Counted from the first letter of the stretch, positions 11,241 to 45,470 are shown. The stretch is DNA of 64,000 nt from Polytrichum commune (GCA_950295325.1 OX485808.1:17816527-17880526), one strand, 5' to 3'. Notes: generated by a model not told the origin, from the sequence alone. Numbers and translations are program-made.

Positions 11241-14200
11241 AAATCTTATCATAGTTGTCTTAACCCTAAAACACCCACTTGTTAGAGGCCCCGAATTACT
11301 TCAAAGGCCCCTCGGTAAGACAATATACTTTGGTGATCGGTTTCTCCATATCCAAAACACCGATGACAAATCTAAACAATTTTAGGCTCACATTTCTTAT
11401 AGGATTCATAGCTCACAATTACAAACCAAACAAGCAAAAGGCCATTGGAAAGCTATTGAAACTTTATGACACATGCAACTTTCATTTGACCAAATGGCCA
11501 AATAATGGGATTTTGATAAACATTGCTAGGGTAGAAAGACATTGTCTTAGAAATTCCCATTCTCTTAATACAGGAACTCATGGACCTCAAAATCTAAATC
11601 CCAATGGTTGATGCAGATAAAGAATATATAGAATATTTCAAATACAAGTGATGCATACATTCCAAAATCAAACGGAGACATGGCCCTCGCTAACTTACAC
11701 CCTGAACCCCCTTAACGAACCAGTAGGAATCCTAACCATTGAAAGCTTGCGGAAATTTAGTATGATTTGCAAAAACAATTCACATGTACGTTCTAAATCT
11801 CATAGCATCTAACATGCCACTGGAATGTCGAAGAACATAGATCAAATTCAATTAACAAAACTCATTTTTTTAAATGGTATTTTTGGCATTTTTGGGATCC
11901 ATGGGCAACTAGGGGTTCATATTCCCTCGACATCATGACAACATGGGTCAATGTTGGGAATTAGATATTAATCCTTGGGCTCTACATAAGAGTGAGCATT
12001 TTCACCCTCCCCATTAGTAGTTGCTATGAATGTTTACCCCACTCATATGGCACTTTGATGAATTTTATGTGGGATGACTATGACAAGCTCTTGGTCAAAG
12101 TTGTAAGCTACACTAATTTGTCCCAAGCTACAAAATTTTCATGGCCCACAATAATAGAAGAATTTAGTGTACCTCATGAAAACTTATTAGCTTTCAAGTA
12201 TCATTTCAATCTTGGACCCAAAAACCATCCTCCCAACAAGAGAATTATCAAGCACATTGTGCACATGCATGGCTTGTGGTATCAATGGATACGGACTTGT
12301 GTGGAACTCATGAGGTCCCATGTTCAGTTCCCGTAGCTTACACTTGACCTAGCCTTCGTGGTGTAGGTGTTAGGTGATAGTGGGCCTAGGTTGTCACACA
12401 AATAGAAGTCTTCTTACTTATTGTTTAAAGGTGAATATGAAATTCACATTGACATATTGAAATAAAGTCAATATGATACCAAAGTATGACAAATTGTTAT
12501 TGTTTAATGTCTCAAATATTTCAATAGACACAATATGGGTACGAGATCACTACTGCTAAATCATTGTAGGTGTTGCATTGATATAATGTATACTACACCA
12601 ATACTAACAAACCATTGTAGGCATTGAACCGACACCAACCCAATATGAACCTCTATGATTGGTTTGATGATGCTCAACCGATACCAATCTAATGTGAAAA
12701 CGACAATACTAAAAGTTTCAAATGTACCAAAATGGGACTCTCAACCTCCAATGTTTTGATCTTCCTAAAATATAAGTTATCTTTAAGTATTGTCCTATCT
12801 AAACAATTTTGAATCTAAGTATTGGCATTTAAGTGTATTTGGAGAAACCACTTGTCAAAAAATAACAATGAATGTGCACTTGTTGGGACAAAAACATCAA
12901 ATGACAAGTACAAAAGCACCACCACAACTTCAAATGTTTGTATTCCATGTTTGACAACCATCATATTTATGTAGTTTTGGAATTTAATGTACATCATATT
13001 GACGATTGAAATTATCCAAAATTCATACATAAATCCAAACCCTAATTCAACAATCAAATAAATTTTGACATAATTGAAATCGACGTTCTTTCAAAAATTC
13101 ATGTGTGACAATTTACTTTTTCTAAATACCATTTACTGTAAATTTTGTTATTGTATGGAATGATATAATCTCCATCAAAGGTGCCTAGGTAGTAGGACGG
13201 TACCTTGTTTATCAAAAGTAGTTATTTGTAATTGTCTACCTCCAAAACTCGATCATAAGAAGTCATCAACGATTGTCCTCCATACCTTCCATGAAAGATA
13301 TGTATCATAGTTTTGGCCACTTAAGATCATACATCAATACAAACCTCCCACCACTCTATAGTAATTGTTTTGATGTCATAAATTCAATGATGTTTTGTGA
13401 TGATAATGATGTAATATTTTACTTCGAAGCCAACCAAAAAGAAAAGAAAAGAAAAAATAACGCCCGTGCTTAGCACCGGCATGAATGCGAGCCCGTTAAC
13501 CTTGTATTGATCATAGCGCCAACCAAAACACTATTCTACACTTTGTGACTATGTATATTGGAACCGTCGACGGCTCATTACGACACCTCTTTTGTGTTGC
13601 CTCCCATGAAACAATTGGAAACATGCATTTATAACATATCTTACAAAGTGCTTTTAGCCCCTCGATCCTTTAAGGATGCCATTCATGTTTTTCACACGGA
13701 GTCGATTTTCATATATAAACAACTATAACATAGTGCTTGGTGGACTTGGATGTTAAATTCCTTAAGGTACTTGGGCCATGTGGCTACTCTTTTCTATACA
13801 ACACCTATAGCTTATGGTGCATGGCTAAGGACCACTTCACACACAAGACCGTGGACCCATGACCACTTCAAGCACTCTCGTTGGTGGAAAAGGTGGAGCT
13901 GGTTCCAAGTTTGCTTCATACTACGCTTGAGGGACCAATGGAGTAAGTGAATGCAATATGGATGTAAAGTCTACATGGATTCCTATGTGGCATCAAATGA
14001 ATCGTATTTCATGGTCACTTGGATTGTTTTCAAAAGCCTCGTCTTGGAGGTAGGCGTAACACATAACTAGGAGACCATGGCACTCCAAAAATCTCATAAC
14101 CGTTAATTTATTATATTTTTATCATGTGTGAGGACCCAACATGAATAATAATTCACTGGACTAGCATTTGGTTGAGGGCTCAGTCACATATGACTTCAAA

Positions 14201-14389
14201 CTACACTTGAGGGCCCGTGACCACACTACTTGATTTTGGAAGTGTCTTGGGATGGCCTTTGGATGCATCTTTTGGGCTCTCGCAATTTCATGGTCATGGC
14301 TCTTGACTCATGTGTGAAGTGGCCCCAAGTTTGTTGTGGAGAATGGACACCAAGAACGTATGTGATATGATTGGATGATGGTCTCAAAA
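11241..14389. other. Gene-poor AT-rich intergenic region
   Basis: No supported gene. The longest frames (about 110-114 residues at 11279-11611 and 11992-12336, + strand) have no recognisable family and sit in repeat-like AT-rich sequence. Seen only: low-complexity patches and short direct repeats. Confidence 0.5.
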
Positions 14390-14945
14390 AATATTGGCTA
14401 TTGCTAGGTTCAATAGTCAACACAATTGTGATACACATGAAGATCCATGCATGTTAACTATGCGGGTGTTATTTTGTAACTTTCTTCAATTGGATACCAA
14501 TGTTTGATTGGTGTGTGATTAGGTGAGGATCAAAGAACTGATATAATAAAGACACATGTTTAAGAGAGATTGAACTAAGTATTCATATTTTAACAACTAC
14601 TCCACACTCAATCGTGCATAACATTACTCATTTCCTTGGTTGTGTTATGTGGGACCCAATATAAGCATAATCTTCCTCTAACTCCGGGATTCCCCTTTTC
14701 GGGGAGCACTTGGGTTGTACAATGTAGAGTTTCAATAAGCAACTATACCTATCATTTTTTAAAGAATCACCATCTAGATGTGTAGCAATGCTACGTGAAC
14801 ATAGTTGGGAGGACCTATCCATTCAATTAAGGAATCAACAAACATGTGCTTCCGATAATCATAACTAAATCAAGGAGATTTGACTTTCAATCCGCTTTTT
14901 GGCTGATGCTTCATCATACATTCGCTAATGCAACACAAAGTTTTT
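14390..14945. repeat. Dispersed repeat family copy (long)
   Basis: Shares a series of blocks with 42845-43160 in the same order: GGGTGTTATTT, TTGGTGTGTGATTAGGTGAGGATC, AGACACATGT, TCAATTAAGGAATCAACAAACATG, AATCATAACTAAATCAA, TTCATCATACATTCGCTAAT. About 300 bp is shared. The copy here has an extra block around 14617-14820. No terminal repeats identified; class unknown. Confidence 0.65.
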
Positions 14946-15149
14946 GTCGTGTAAATCTAATGGGTAGAAATTGATGAAGATGAATATGAACCAAATAACA
15001 CCCACATAGCTTAGTGTGGCATTTAAATGGCTTGATTTAAGAAGAGCGACCAACCTTCTTAGTGTGGAGTGGAGTGTAATACCCCCAAAGGCAGCCAAAC
15101 CACCTCCACGCCAACAAGGGAAACCTCTCCCCCTCACGGGGAAATAGGG

Positions 15150-17064
15150 GAATCAATTTGGTATTTTAGGGCTTCCACCCGAAGTTACGCCGGGCGACCC
15201 GGCCCGATATCCCCTGCCCCGCCTCCTCCTTCCTCTTTCCCGGCCCGTGCTCTTGCCCCCCCCCCCCCCCCCCGCGCTCCTGCTCCTCCCCTGTTTCGCC
15301 TCGCTTCTCCTCCCTCGCCTCCCTCTGCTCTCCGCCTCGCAGATCTGCACGTCTGCTAACCTCAATTCACGTCGATCTGAGGTACGTCCCCCGCCTCCCC
15401 GTCGCCAGCTCCCCTGCCCTCCAATGTGCACTGGTCGCACTGCATTCCGTGCCCTGACGAGCCAGAACACCGAAAGCGCGCGAAACGCACGATCCAGGTG
15501 AATGCAGATCGAGTGTCCAGGGTTTTGGCTTCCTCGTTAGGGTTTTCGTTCGGTGCGTGTGGCTGGACATCTCTTCCGGAGTCCTGTTTATGGAGGGTTA
15601 ATTTTCTGATTTTTGTTTCGATTTTATTTCGATTTTATTTTGTTCTGTTTTGTTTTGTTATTTTTTAAATATTTTATTGGGGCCGTGATATAGTGTAGTG
15701 GCTGGATTGCGGGAGGGAGGGAGCTCCTTAGCGAGGGTTTAGTGCTTGATTCATAAGGTGTAATGTGTGATGGTGGGACTGAGGTTGGCACATTTCGTAA
15801 GGAGAGTTTGGCATTTTCTGGATACAGAGTGGGATGGAGCCTGGGTATGGTGGATGCTAGTTGATGTTGATGTTGCTGATTTTTTTGTTTGAATTTTTTT
15901 TGGTTGTGGACTTCGCGGTTGGAGGGGTTTTGGTACTGGCATGTAGCATGATGGATGGATTTAGCACCAGGGGGAGTATTGATGAGGTTGTGATGAATGA
16001 GCTCTTGATGGCTGGGTCGGTGTGAGGGGGTACAGAGCGATCGTCGCTTGTACTCGGATTTCTTGAGGCATGAATGGAAATGCCGGGTTTTCATCCGCAG
16101 GGCACTGCCTGTGTGTGAATGCAGGCATTGGTTTCTGTGAATTTGGTTGTGTTTTGAACGCGGAATGTGCATACAAGTATTCTGAGCGTCAGTGAGGTGA
16201 TCCTTAGTACATTTTTGGAATTCTTACTGACGCTCATGGCAGTTAAGACGCCGGTTGTTATTTCCTTCAACTGGGGAGTCGGCTGTCATACCCGTGTAAT
16301 GGTTTTTGCGCAATCTAGAGACCCGCAAAGAGAGGCTAGCTTATTTAATGTGTGAGTGCACAGAGCAATTCATAGTATAAAGTAGCCAGCTTGATTATCT
16401 TGCCAAGGGGGCTGGTGGAAATATGTTGCGGTTTAAATTAGTATAATGCCGAACCTGGAGGTGCTCTGCTGAATGTATCTGCTGGATTCGGAGGCCAAGC
16501 ATGGGAGAATTACACAACATTACATAGATGATTGGAGTAGGTGCAATCGTCAGTATGCACAGTTGATCCCAGCTGGAAGTCAATACACCACGATGCAGTG
16601 CATGTAGTTTGAGCTTCTAGTGTGCATATAGTGGTGACCTCATGCAATGTCTTATGATGAAAGGTTTGAGAGGTTTCTAATTCACAATTTTGTTTGGGTT
16701 CCAATGCAGTGTCGTATGCCCAACATTCGAACAAGGATCAAGGGAGTCCTTCCAGTCTGAAAAGAGATGTTCAGGATTCTGGCTTCTTTGTCGTAGGCGA
16801 GTACAGTATGGTTCTGGAATATAATTATCATGGCTGGGTTTTGGGTTTATCAACTCATGTCGAATAATTCTTTGAGGTTTAAGGATACTGGACCAGGTTT
16901 CAGGCTCTCAACTTGATATCCTGTATTTCTCAAGGTGATTGGCTTCGGACTAGGCTGGTCTTGGGATGATTTCCTCAGGGTGCCGCAGGAAGGGGTGCAT
17001 TTAGAGTAGGAAGTAGGTATACCTGCAAATTTTGCAAGGCACAGATGTCAAGTAGGTGGACAAC
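15150..17064 (+). promoter_or_regulatory. GC-rich promoter/5' leader region of the BEACH gene
   Basis: Base composition changes sharply at about 15170: CpG-rich, pyrimidine-rich sequence follows to about 15500, including an 18-base C run at 15256-15273. Sequence resembling a leader exon ends at CGATCTGAG followed by GTACGT (about 15380), a plausible 5'-UTR donor. Plausible acceptors precede the coding start (for example CCAATGCAG at about 16700-16709). An in-frame TAG at 17053-17055 sits just before the start codon, so the coding start does not extend upstream within that exon. The transcription start and UTR splicing are not resolved. Confidence 0.5.
15256..15273. repeat. 18-base poly-C tract in BEACH promoter/leader
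   Basis: Uninterrupted run of 18 C. The minus strand is an 18-base G run able to form a G-quadruplex; length slippage or sequencing error is also likely here. Confidence 0.9.
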
Positions 17065-38341
<21,277 letters not shown>

Positions 38342-39535
38342 TTTGTTTGATGGGGGACTTAGTTAAAAATTGCCTCCCTTGACCATTTCTGTGTACAATT
38401 GTCTATTTTATGAGCATCATTTTGCAGGTATTCCTCACAGTTTGTATCATCTCGTTGATGTGTTTCAAAGATACTGGTTTAAATTATTTTAAAAACACCA
38501 TTTGACATGTAACCCCTAAACGCTGGCGGCCCCCACAGGGTGAAGTCTGGGAAATTACTGACCTTGCTAACATGTGAGTCCCCAATCAAATTCCTCACTG
38601 CTTATAGTAGTTGCCCTTAAATTTTCAGGCAGACCCAAGAATTCTGAAATTGCCACCGTCAAACCTAATATAAGCATGCATGTGAGGTCGCAGTAATATA
38701 TGTATGCCGTCTATAGTTGCCGGAGCAACAATTCTTAGCCACTCACAATCTTCAGTTCCGCAAGGGTGATTTTAAAGTTACTTTGCCAAGTGTTTGCGGT
38801 GTAGGATATACATAAATGTTGTATTTAATTATGTGGATAGAATGTTAAAGGTGTGTTGTGTATTTCGGCTGGCACTCTAGTGCAATCTGTGAAGAATTCA
38901 GGACGATAATGTTGTGTTTAAATAATGGACTGTGATGTATCAAATCCCCAGGAATGATCAGAGATGAGATTACATGCTAGATAATGTAATGCTCCAATTT
39001 ATGCTACAAGAAGCAGTAGATTATTCCACTTAACTATACACCTCAGGACAAAGTAGCATTGATCATTTTGTTCCAAACAATCAGCTTCTTGATGTTTATA
39101 CAGTACATATGAAAGATTCAGCAAATCCTAAGGCTGGTAATATCTATAGGCTAAAATTGGATCTTCTAAAATGGGCTGCAAATCATTTGTGTGCATCAAT
39201 TGCATGGCTAAAGAGTGTAGCCCGGTTTCAAGGACTACCAACATCATTCAAATCTAGTCTATGGGTGGAATTGAAAGGGGTCAGAGCAAAAGGGGGGGTC
39301 AGAGCAAGAGGACAAGCAAGTTCCAGGGAACATAGATTCACTTTGACATTAAAATCTGAGCTAAGTAAGTCACCAACCTTACTTCTTTATTTTTTCAATC
39401 GGTTATTCATTAGGTTGCGTTAGCTATTCCTTGTCATTGTACTCAAAATAAAACATTTCTAAGGTATGGGTCGGTTGATTCCTGGAGTCTTGATTTTGAA
39501 TCAGTTTTTTGGGAAAATGAGGAGGTTGATTTGTA
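38342..39535. other. BEACH gene 3' UTR and downstream flank
   Basis: The 3' untranslated region follows the TGA at 38339-38341; I cannot fix the polyadenylation site. A 104-residue frame at 39109-39423 (+) has no recognisable family and is probably chance. Confidence 0.5.
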
Positions 39536-39537
39536 CT

Positions 39538-39945
39538 TACACTAAATATTGTATTTAGTGGCATATAGTACTCTATGACGTTATGGTAACTTTTCTAATG
39601 ACACTTCTTATGAATAAGCTTTACAAATATTGTCATCACAACTTACTTTTAGTTCATTCAAATGCCAATTATTCAAACAAAGTTTAATATACAATATTTT
39701 GCATTCTCACATTTTTATAATGAAATTTCGTCATGAATGATTGAAATTTGGATGAAGAATCACTTAGTAAGTGACAATATTTGTGACGTTGTAAATCTAT
39801 GATGCCCATTTTTATTTTTTATTTTTTCACAAGGCATGACAATCTTAGGCTAACATTTAGCGCAGGTGACACTACACGGGCGGTTTACAATTAGTTTTGA
39901 GCAAGACAAATAGAATGGTGACATTAAATACGATATTTAGTGTAG
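39538..39945. mobile_element. Inverted-repeat element with palindromic ends
   Basis: Left end TACACTAAATATTGTATTTA, right end TAAATACGATATTTAGTGTA: inverted over about 30 bp. Each end is also a palindrome (CACTAAATA...TATTTAGTG). A second, inner inverted pair (ACAAATATTGTCATCAC and GTGACAATATTTGTGACG) lies about 75 bp inside. About 408 bp, non-coding. Confidence 0.7.
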
Positions 39946-40026
39946 TAGCCGGTCACCCCTGTTTATTGACCCTACAAAGTCACCGGCTCCTTCAAAGACA
40001 AGGTTATTAATCACAACTTTGAGGGA

Positions 40027-40039
40027 GGGGGGGGGGGGG
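40027..40039. repeat. 13-base poly-G tract
   Basis: Uninterrupted G run in AT-rich flanking sequence; one of at least eight such tracts of 10 or more bases in this window. Confidence 0.9.
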
Positions 40040-40078
40040 TTGGACATGTACCAAGCATTGATACAAACTACCTATATA

Positions 40079-40312
40079 CACTATAAGAAAATTTGTCCAT
40101 TGCAACCATCCGTTGCGACTTGGCCAATGTGACGCATGATAAGAAAATGAAAAATTAAATCATTTTGGTTGTCAATTGGAGGGTTTTGGTTATTCATTAT
40201 TCAAAAACCACATCCAATTTTTTTTGGGGTGACAACTAAATTGATGCATTTACTCATCACGAGTCGCAATAGCGAAGTCGCCACGGATGGTTGTAATGGA
40301 CAACATTTCTTC
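40079..40312. mobile_element. CACTA-like non-autonomous element
   Basis: Left end CACTATAAGAAAATTTGTCC followed by ATTGCAACCATCCGTTGCGAC. The right side has GTCGCCACGGATGGTTGTAA then TGGACAACATTTCTTCTA, an inverted pair of about 40 bp. CACTATAAGAAA is a typical CACTA-element terminus. The right tip is replaced by, or overlaps, the start of the next element at 40311. Confidence 0.65.
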
Positions 40313-40535
40313 TACACCAATTATCCCAATGAATGCGTGTTACTATTCAAAGTTGTGCAGTGCTATAACTATGTAATGAGAATGTGATATTTGACCAAGC
40401 AAAGTCATTCATGTTCGATAATGTCCGAACAACCTATTGAACTTTCGTTAGTAAAAATTGGACTCCTGAATACGATGTTACTGCACTGCGTATCTGCGAA
40501 TAGTAACACACACTAATTTTGGTAATTAGTGTAAG
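40311..40535. mobile_element. Inverted-repeat element abutting the CACTA-like element
   Basis: Left end CTACACCAATTATCCCAATG then AATGCGTGTTACTATTC. Right end GAATAGTAACACACACTAAT then TTTGGTAATTAGTGTAAG. The ends are inverted over about 45 bp. The right end is a small palindrome (CACTAATT...AATTAGTG). About 225 bp. Confidence 0.7.
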
Positions 40536-40539
40536 TGCC

Positions 40540-41666
40540 AAGATTGAAGTGAAAAGCTCACCCTGATCAATGTTGTCCATGTGTTAAAGTCTACAAATCC
40601 TGCAATACAGTCCTCCTTAAATGCACTCTGCACTAACTAATACACTAGAACATCCATATCATACACCATAAGAGGACTCTCTATTCTGGCCAAAAAATGC
40701 TTGATCAAATTCTCTTAAAGTTTTACCACATGTCATGTGCACATTGGTTAAGACCTCCTGAATCCCTCGTGGAGACTACATGGCAGCAACTATGAAGGAT
40801 TGGAAATAGAGCATTCTTGATGATATCCTCATGATTTCATTGGCATTTCACTTGTGTGTGTTTGTCGAAGACAAAGTTTGTCTTGTGATTTCTAAATAAG
40901 GAATGAGCTCCACCAACGAGAGTTACTCACACCAAAACTCCGCATCATGGAGGGTCCTCACTATTTCAATTAGACATCACTCAGGCTTGTTGAGTCTTAA
41001 ATGCTCATGCAACTGAAAATGGGTCACCTAATATTCAGATGGGGTTTGTGACCCACGAGGTGGCAATCTAAGTGGATGGGAGGTATCTATTGGTGTAGGG
41101 TGGTGTCCACTATCATGTGGGCCAAAATAACATATAAAAACCTTGTGCTCCAAGCATGTAAGATTTCTTGTTAGGTTGGCATTGCTTGTTTTAGGAGGTG
41201 GTCTCATGAGCTGCCCAAGTGTAGGAGCCAATATCTTTCACATATGATGCCAAATTTGGGTGGGATTGTTTTTCCTGTAGGACAAGGTGGCGGTTGTGCA
41301 CCACTTGATTGGATGGATTTGGGAAAAAAATGAGTGCACATGTTGTTTGTTCGATGAAAAAAGGATATTTTTCCAAAATGACCTCATGTGGCCCCTCCAA
41401 CTTTGAGGGTGACGGACTTCATCTATATTTTTGCTCAAAAACCCAAAATTTCTAGGAGTAGCTCATTTGTCATCCACATAACATATTATGGAAAAGTTGC
41501 CAACTCTCTAAAATTTGCGGCGTAACCGAATTGGTCATGAAACCAAAAACATCATAATTTTGTCTAGTTGCCCCCCCCCCCTCCGGATGAAGGCATGTTC
41601 ATATGTGAAGTTGACGTAGCAAATGTGGTCCAACTGACTTCAAAATTTCTTAGAAAGAATATATGA
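40540..41666. other. AT-rich intergenic sequence, no gene seen
   Basis: Only short frames without family features (for example 41191-41400 and 41028-41231, - strand) and an 11-base C tract at 41571-41581. Confidence 0.5.
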
Positions 41667-42606
41667 TACCGTAGTTTACTAGCAGGTTCGGCAACTTGCT
41701 GCCTAATATTTAATTAAAGTTCAAAAAGTAGGTTCGGCATCTAAAAATAGTATATTCACATTTTCGGCAATTTTCTCTTTTAATTTTTAAAAATTCAGCT
41801 TAAATTCATTTTTAATTTAAGCTTATATCTTGTACATCTCTCTTGCATTGAATGACAAGTAAGATGTGAGTGAAGTGTTGAGAATGCTCTGTGCTTTATG
41901 CAAGTAGAGTGGAGTTGTGTTCAACAATGCATATGGGATATGTAAACTTTGAGGTGAAGCACCGAGTTAGACTTAATTTTTATAACACGCATAACTTTTG
42001 CATAGAGTCTTCAAATGACATAAAATTTGTTGGAGGTGAAAGATTACTTGATTTCTAAACTTTTCTTAGACCAACAAAATTCCAAAAAAGTTGATCTTCT
42101 ATGCACAAATGAGCTCCGAAAAACTGTTATGAACGCATTTTAATTTTTTGATCTTTACACGGCTGCAATGTTTTGTCCATATCTTTTGCATAAAGACTTA
42201 TTTTGACACAAAACTTGTTGGAGGTGGAAGAAGGATTGATTTCTCAACTTTTGTTAGTTGGACAAAATTTTGTAAAACTTCATCTTCTATGCTCAGTTGG
42301 ACTCCAAAAATTTGTGTACAACACATTTGAAAAGCCTCACCTAGAATCTTGCTACTTCTTAACCCATATTCTTTGTGGACTAATGTAAGTGAGCTTGATT
42401 ACAAAAGGAGCACCTTCTCTCCTTCAAAATTCACATATGCTTCCACTTTAAGTAAAACTCTAGTGAGAAGTAAAAATTTCTTACTTTTCGGCAGTTTTGA
42501 AAAATAATTAATTTTATATTGGGCAAAAAATGCCAATAATATTCCAAATTTTTAGGCATCTATTCTTAGAATTATTTTGTGCCGAACCTGCTATTTAACT
42601 ACGGTA
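41667..42606. mobile_element. ~940-bp inverted-repeat element (TACCGTAG ends)
   Basis: Left end TACCGTAGTTTACTAGCAGG then TTCGGCA. Right end TGCCGAACCTGCTATTTAAC then TACGGTA. About 28 bp inverted with few mismatches. Subterminal TTCGGCA motifs occur again near 41731 and 41762, and TTCGGCAG near 42487. The interior holds two diverged direct copies of about 190 bp (TTTTGCATAGAGTCTTCAAA near 41997 and TTTTGCATAAAGACTTATTT near 42184, each followed by TTGTTGGAGGTG). No transposase frame. Confidence 0.75.
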
Positions 42607-42712
42607 GTATAGTTCACATCCGTATGGTTGAATTTCAAGACAACAAAGTCTAATTTGCTACAAAACATAAATTTTCAGCCCATGTGTTGGAAATGCCCGA
42701 AAATGGAATGTG

Positions 42713-42800
42713 AATGCTTGAGTGTTTAGTGGTTAAAGTCACATCACACCTTCATGAAATGAGCCAAGGGATCTCTCTCTCTCTCTCTCTCTCTCCAACC
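42713..42800. repeat. SINE-head-like sequence followed by (CT)n microsatellite
   Basis: TTTAGTGGTTAAAGTCACAT resembles a tRNA-type A box. A perfect CT dinucleotide run of about 24 bases follows at about 42773-42796. The SINE idea is weak; the microsatellite is clear. Confidence 0.4.
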
Positions 42801-42844
42801 AAGTGGCAGAACATCGGGTTCAATAAGTTCAAGGAATCATTGTG

Positions 42845-43160
42845 GGAGGTGACAATATAAGGTATACGGGTGTTATTTGGTTACTTCTTAATTGGATTCC
42901 TATATTTGGTTGGTATGTGGTTTGGTGAGGATCGAAGAAAAAACATCATGAAGACACATGTCTAAAAGAGATCGGACTTCCTCTTCAAATATTATTTACT
43001 ACTCTACACTCAATAATGACCTATGTATTCAATTAAGAAATTAACAAACATGCACTTCCAATAATCATAACCAAATCAAAGGAGGTCTTAGTTTTTAATC
43101 CATTTTTTGCAGATGTTTCATTATGGATTTGCTAATTTAACACAAGTTTTGTTAGAAGTT
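42845..43160. repeat. Dispersed repeat family copy
   Basis: Matches 14463-14945 block by block (GGGTGTTATTT, GGTGAGGATCGAAGAA, AGACACATGTCTAAAAGAGA, TTCAATTAAGAAATTAACAA, AATCATAACCAAATCAAAG). Class unknown. Confidence 0.65.
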
Positions 43161-44729
43161 GGAGAACGTGAAAATTAACCGAAGAATATCCACATATCTC
43201 TATATTGAGGGTTGAATTTGGTACTTGGGCTCTGATTGAGTGGTCTTGGTGACTTGTACTCAGTGTGAATTCGGAAGAGGTGAAGAGTAACTTATATGTG
43301 GGATGGGACCCACGTTCTTAAATCCCAAGTTGATGGAATGGTAAATACACTATATAGTCCTATTAGTGTGGGTGGAAAATTAGTGTGAAAATAGTTAGAG
43401 TGGACTACACTAATTTTCTAGTCAAGGTGGAATTAATGCGGATCCAATGTCCCGGGTCTTTCAACCAAGATAATGAATAGTAGTTATAGGAGAAAAGTAG
43501 CACAAAATAAAATAATCACCCATATTGATTTTCTAGGACTACAATCAATGTGGGCCACATTAATTCTCATTGTGATAATAAGACCCCACTTCCATGCTTT
43601 CAACGGTTGAGATTGCATGGATTGACTTCAAGTGACTTGGGACTTAGGGATTGGGACTTGGTGTGAAACGGCCCTAAGATATGTGGGCTTAAACGTACAC
43701 TTTTAGCTCTACACCGACTTCTTGTAGGATATGAAATATGCAACTAGAATGTGAAGATTATCAACAAATTGAAATTGTGCCCATAGCTACTCCCTAATAA
43801 TCCTCAAAGCACATATAGTTATCTTATTCATTGTCAAAGTCCAGATTTCTCCTTCTTTTTTATTAAAGGATTCTACATATCCATCCATTATGTTGACTAT
43901 TGAGTCTAGAATTGTCAACCAAAAATTTGAGCGTATAGTTTGGTCTATTTTAGAGACATATTTTTTTGGTGTTTGTTCTTAAATCTAGACCTAACCGCAC
44001 AGTGACACCACACCACTCAAATAAATGTGTTCACTTTAGATGAGTTTCCGACACCTTACCTTAAACCTAAATTATGACTTTTATCCAAAAGCAACCCACG
44101 ACTTGTCTAGATAAGGTAAATATGGTTAGCACATGAAAGTTTAAGTTCAATTATGGATACATTCACAATCAACACTTTGAAAGAACAATTTATTCATATA
44201 ATGACCAAGAACTAGGCGCATGCTAAAATGCAGTGAACACTTTGAAATGGTCTTTCGATTACCAAATAGATCCAAGGAAGAGCTAGGTTATGTAATAGAA
44301 TTAATTTTCACGCATATTCTTCTTCTCTCATGAATTATTGATGTATTACGATTCTTCTATTAGGTCTTCAACACATCTTAAGATGTAGCTTTTGAACTAT
44401 ATTTGAATAGACTATCACTATTCAACATATTGGTTATAGGTGTATCCGAAATTGACCTTATGTTCTCATGTTCAAGTCATGTTCTTTTTAGAAAATAATT
44501 GTTAGAGGTTATTTTAAGACAAAGGTCATTATCATGTGTCATTTATTAACCATGTTGAAGGAATTTATCCATTTCTATTGAAAAAATTTACAAATTGCAT
44601 CTAGAAGACTTCCCACACAAAAATTGAACTACAACAGTGCGGATTCCAACCAATTTTAACTAAAATGAACCAATTTATTAAGAGCAATTATTATATTTTT
44701 AAACGACCTAGTGCCAACTAGATTGAGAT
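43161..44729. other. AT-rich intergenic sequence, no gene seen
   Basis: No frame of 60 residues or more with family features. At 43350-43590 there are several CACTA/TAGTG-like motifs (TATTAGTGTGGGTGG, CAATGTGGGCCACATT) that may be a decayed member of the palindromic-end family, too diverged to delimit. Confidence 0.45.
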
Positions 44730-45470
44730 GTCTATAACACTAAATAATCATACGATCACACCACAATATTACATAAATAAATAATAGTCTTGGAAGTCTT
44801 ATACCATGACCAACAATTTTTCAAAATAAAATTGTTTGGTAGTTGATAAGTGGTCGGACAATTTAAACACATTTTTGGTAATTATCAAATCTCTAAAAAA
44901 TGGTCGCATATCATATTAATTTTAACTATACATCTTATTAAGTTGAATTTTTCTTTGATATTTTATATCAAAAAATTTACACTAGTCTATCAAAATAAAA
45001 AAAATTAAATGTAAAAGAAATAAATCTCTAGATTTAAATTACAGTCTTATTGTAGATTATAATTGCAATCACTAGATTGATAAAATTTCACATTTCATTA
45101 TCTTTGGAGTCCAAATAAACTTAAATACCTCAACCTTTTGTGTTGATCATTCAAAGTATTCAAAAAAATAAAACACTCAATTATTAAAATAAAACTCTAT
45201 GAATAGCTATTTATGTGGATTTTAATTTTAATCTATTGCAATCCAAAATAGTAAAAAAAAATTGATACCCAACAACCCTTTAATTGTTAGAATTGAAGCA
45301 TCTTTATCTTATTTGTGCATTATATAACAAGGTTGATGTAACATGCCATTAAATTAATCACATAGTTTTAACATAAGAGGTGTAGTTTGCTTCATCTTAA
45401 AGTTCCCCGTGGATGTTGTTGTTTTGATTTTCTTTGTTTTAATGCTTAGAATCAAACTTAGGAATAATGC
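44730..45470. repeat. Diverged direct duplication, copy A
   Basis: Shares blocks in the same order with 46745-47470: AAATAATAGTC..GAAGTCTTA, AAAATTGT..GGTAGT, CACTTAAACACAT-like, ATACATCTTATTAAGTTG, ATATTTTATATCA, and AACAAGGTTG..TAAT..AATCACAT. Very AT-rich. It could be one end of an old LTR-type element or a segmental duplication. Confidence 0.55.

Noticed and set aside
15153-15570. GC-rich frames on both strands around 15.2-15.5 kb
   Set aside because: Arg/Gly- or Pro-rich translations of CpG/pyrimidine-rich promoter sequence across a poly-C run; not protein-like.
15624-16172. 182-residue minus-strand frame in the BEACH leader region
   Set aside because: His/Gln/Ser/Pro-rich low-complexity translation of T- and G-rich leader sequence, with no motif and no similarity that I recognise.
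39109-39423. 104-residue plus-strand frame downstream of the BEACH gene
   Set aside because: No family features and a low-complexity GVRAKGG/GVRARGQ segment from a short duplicated G-rich patch.
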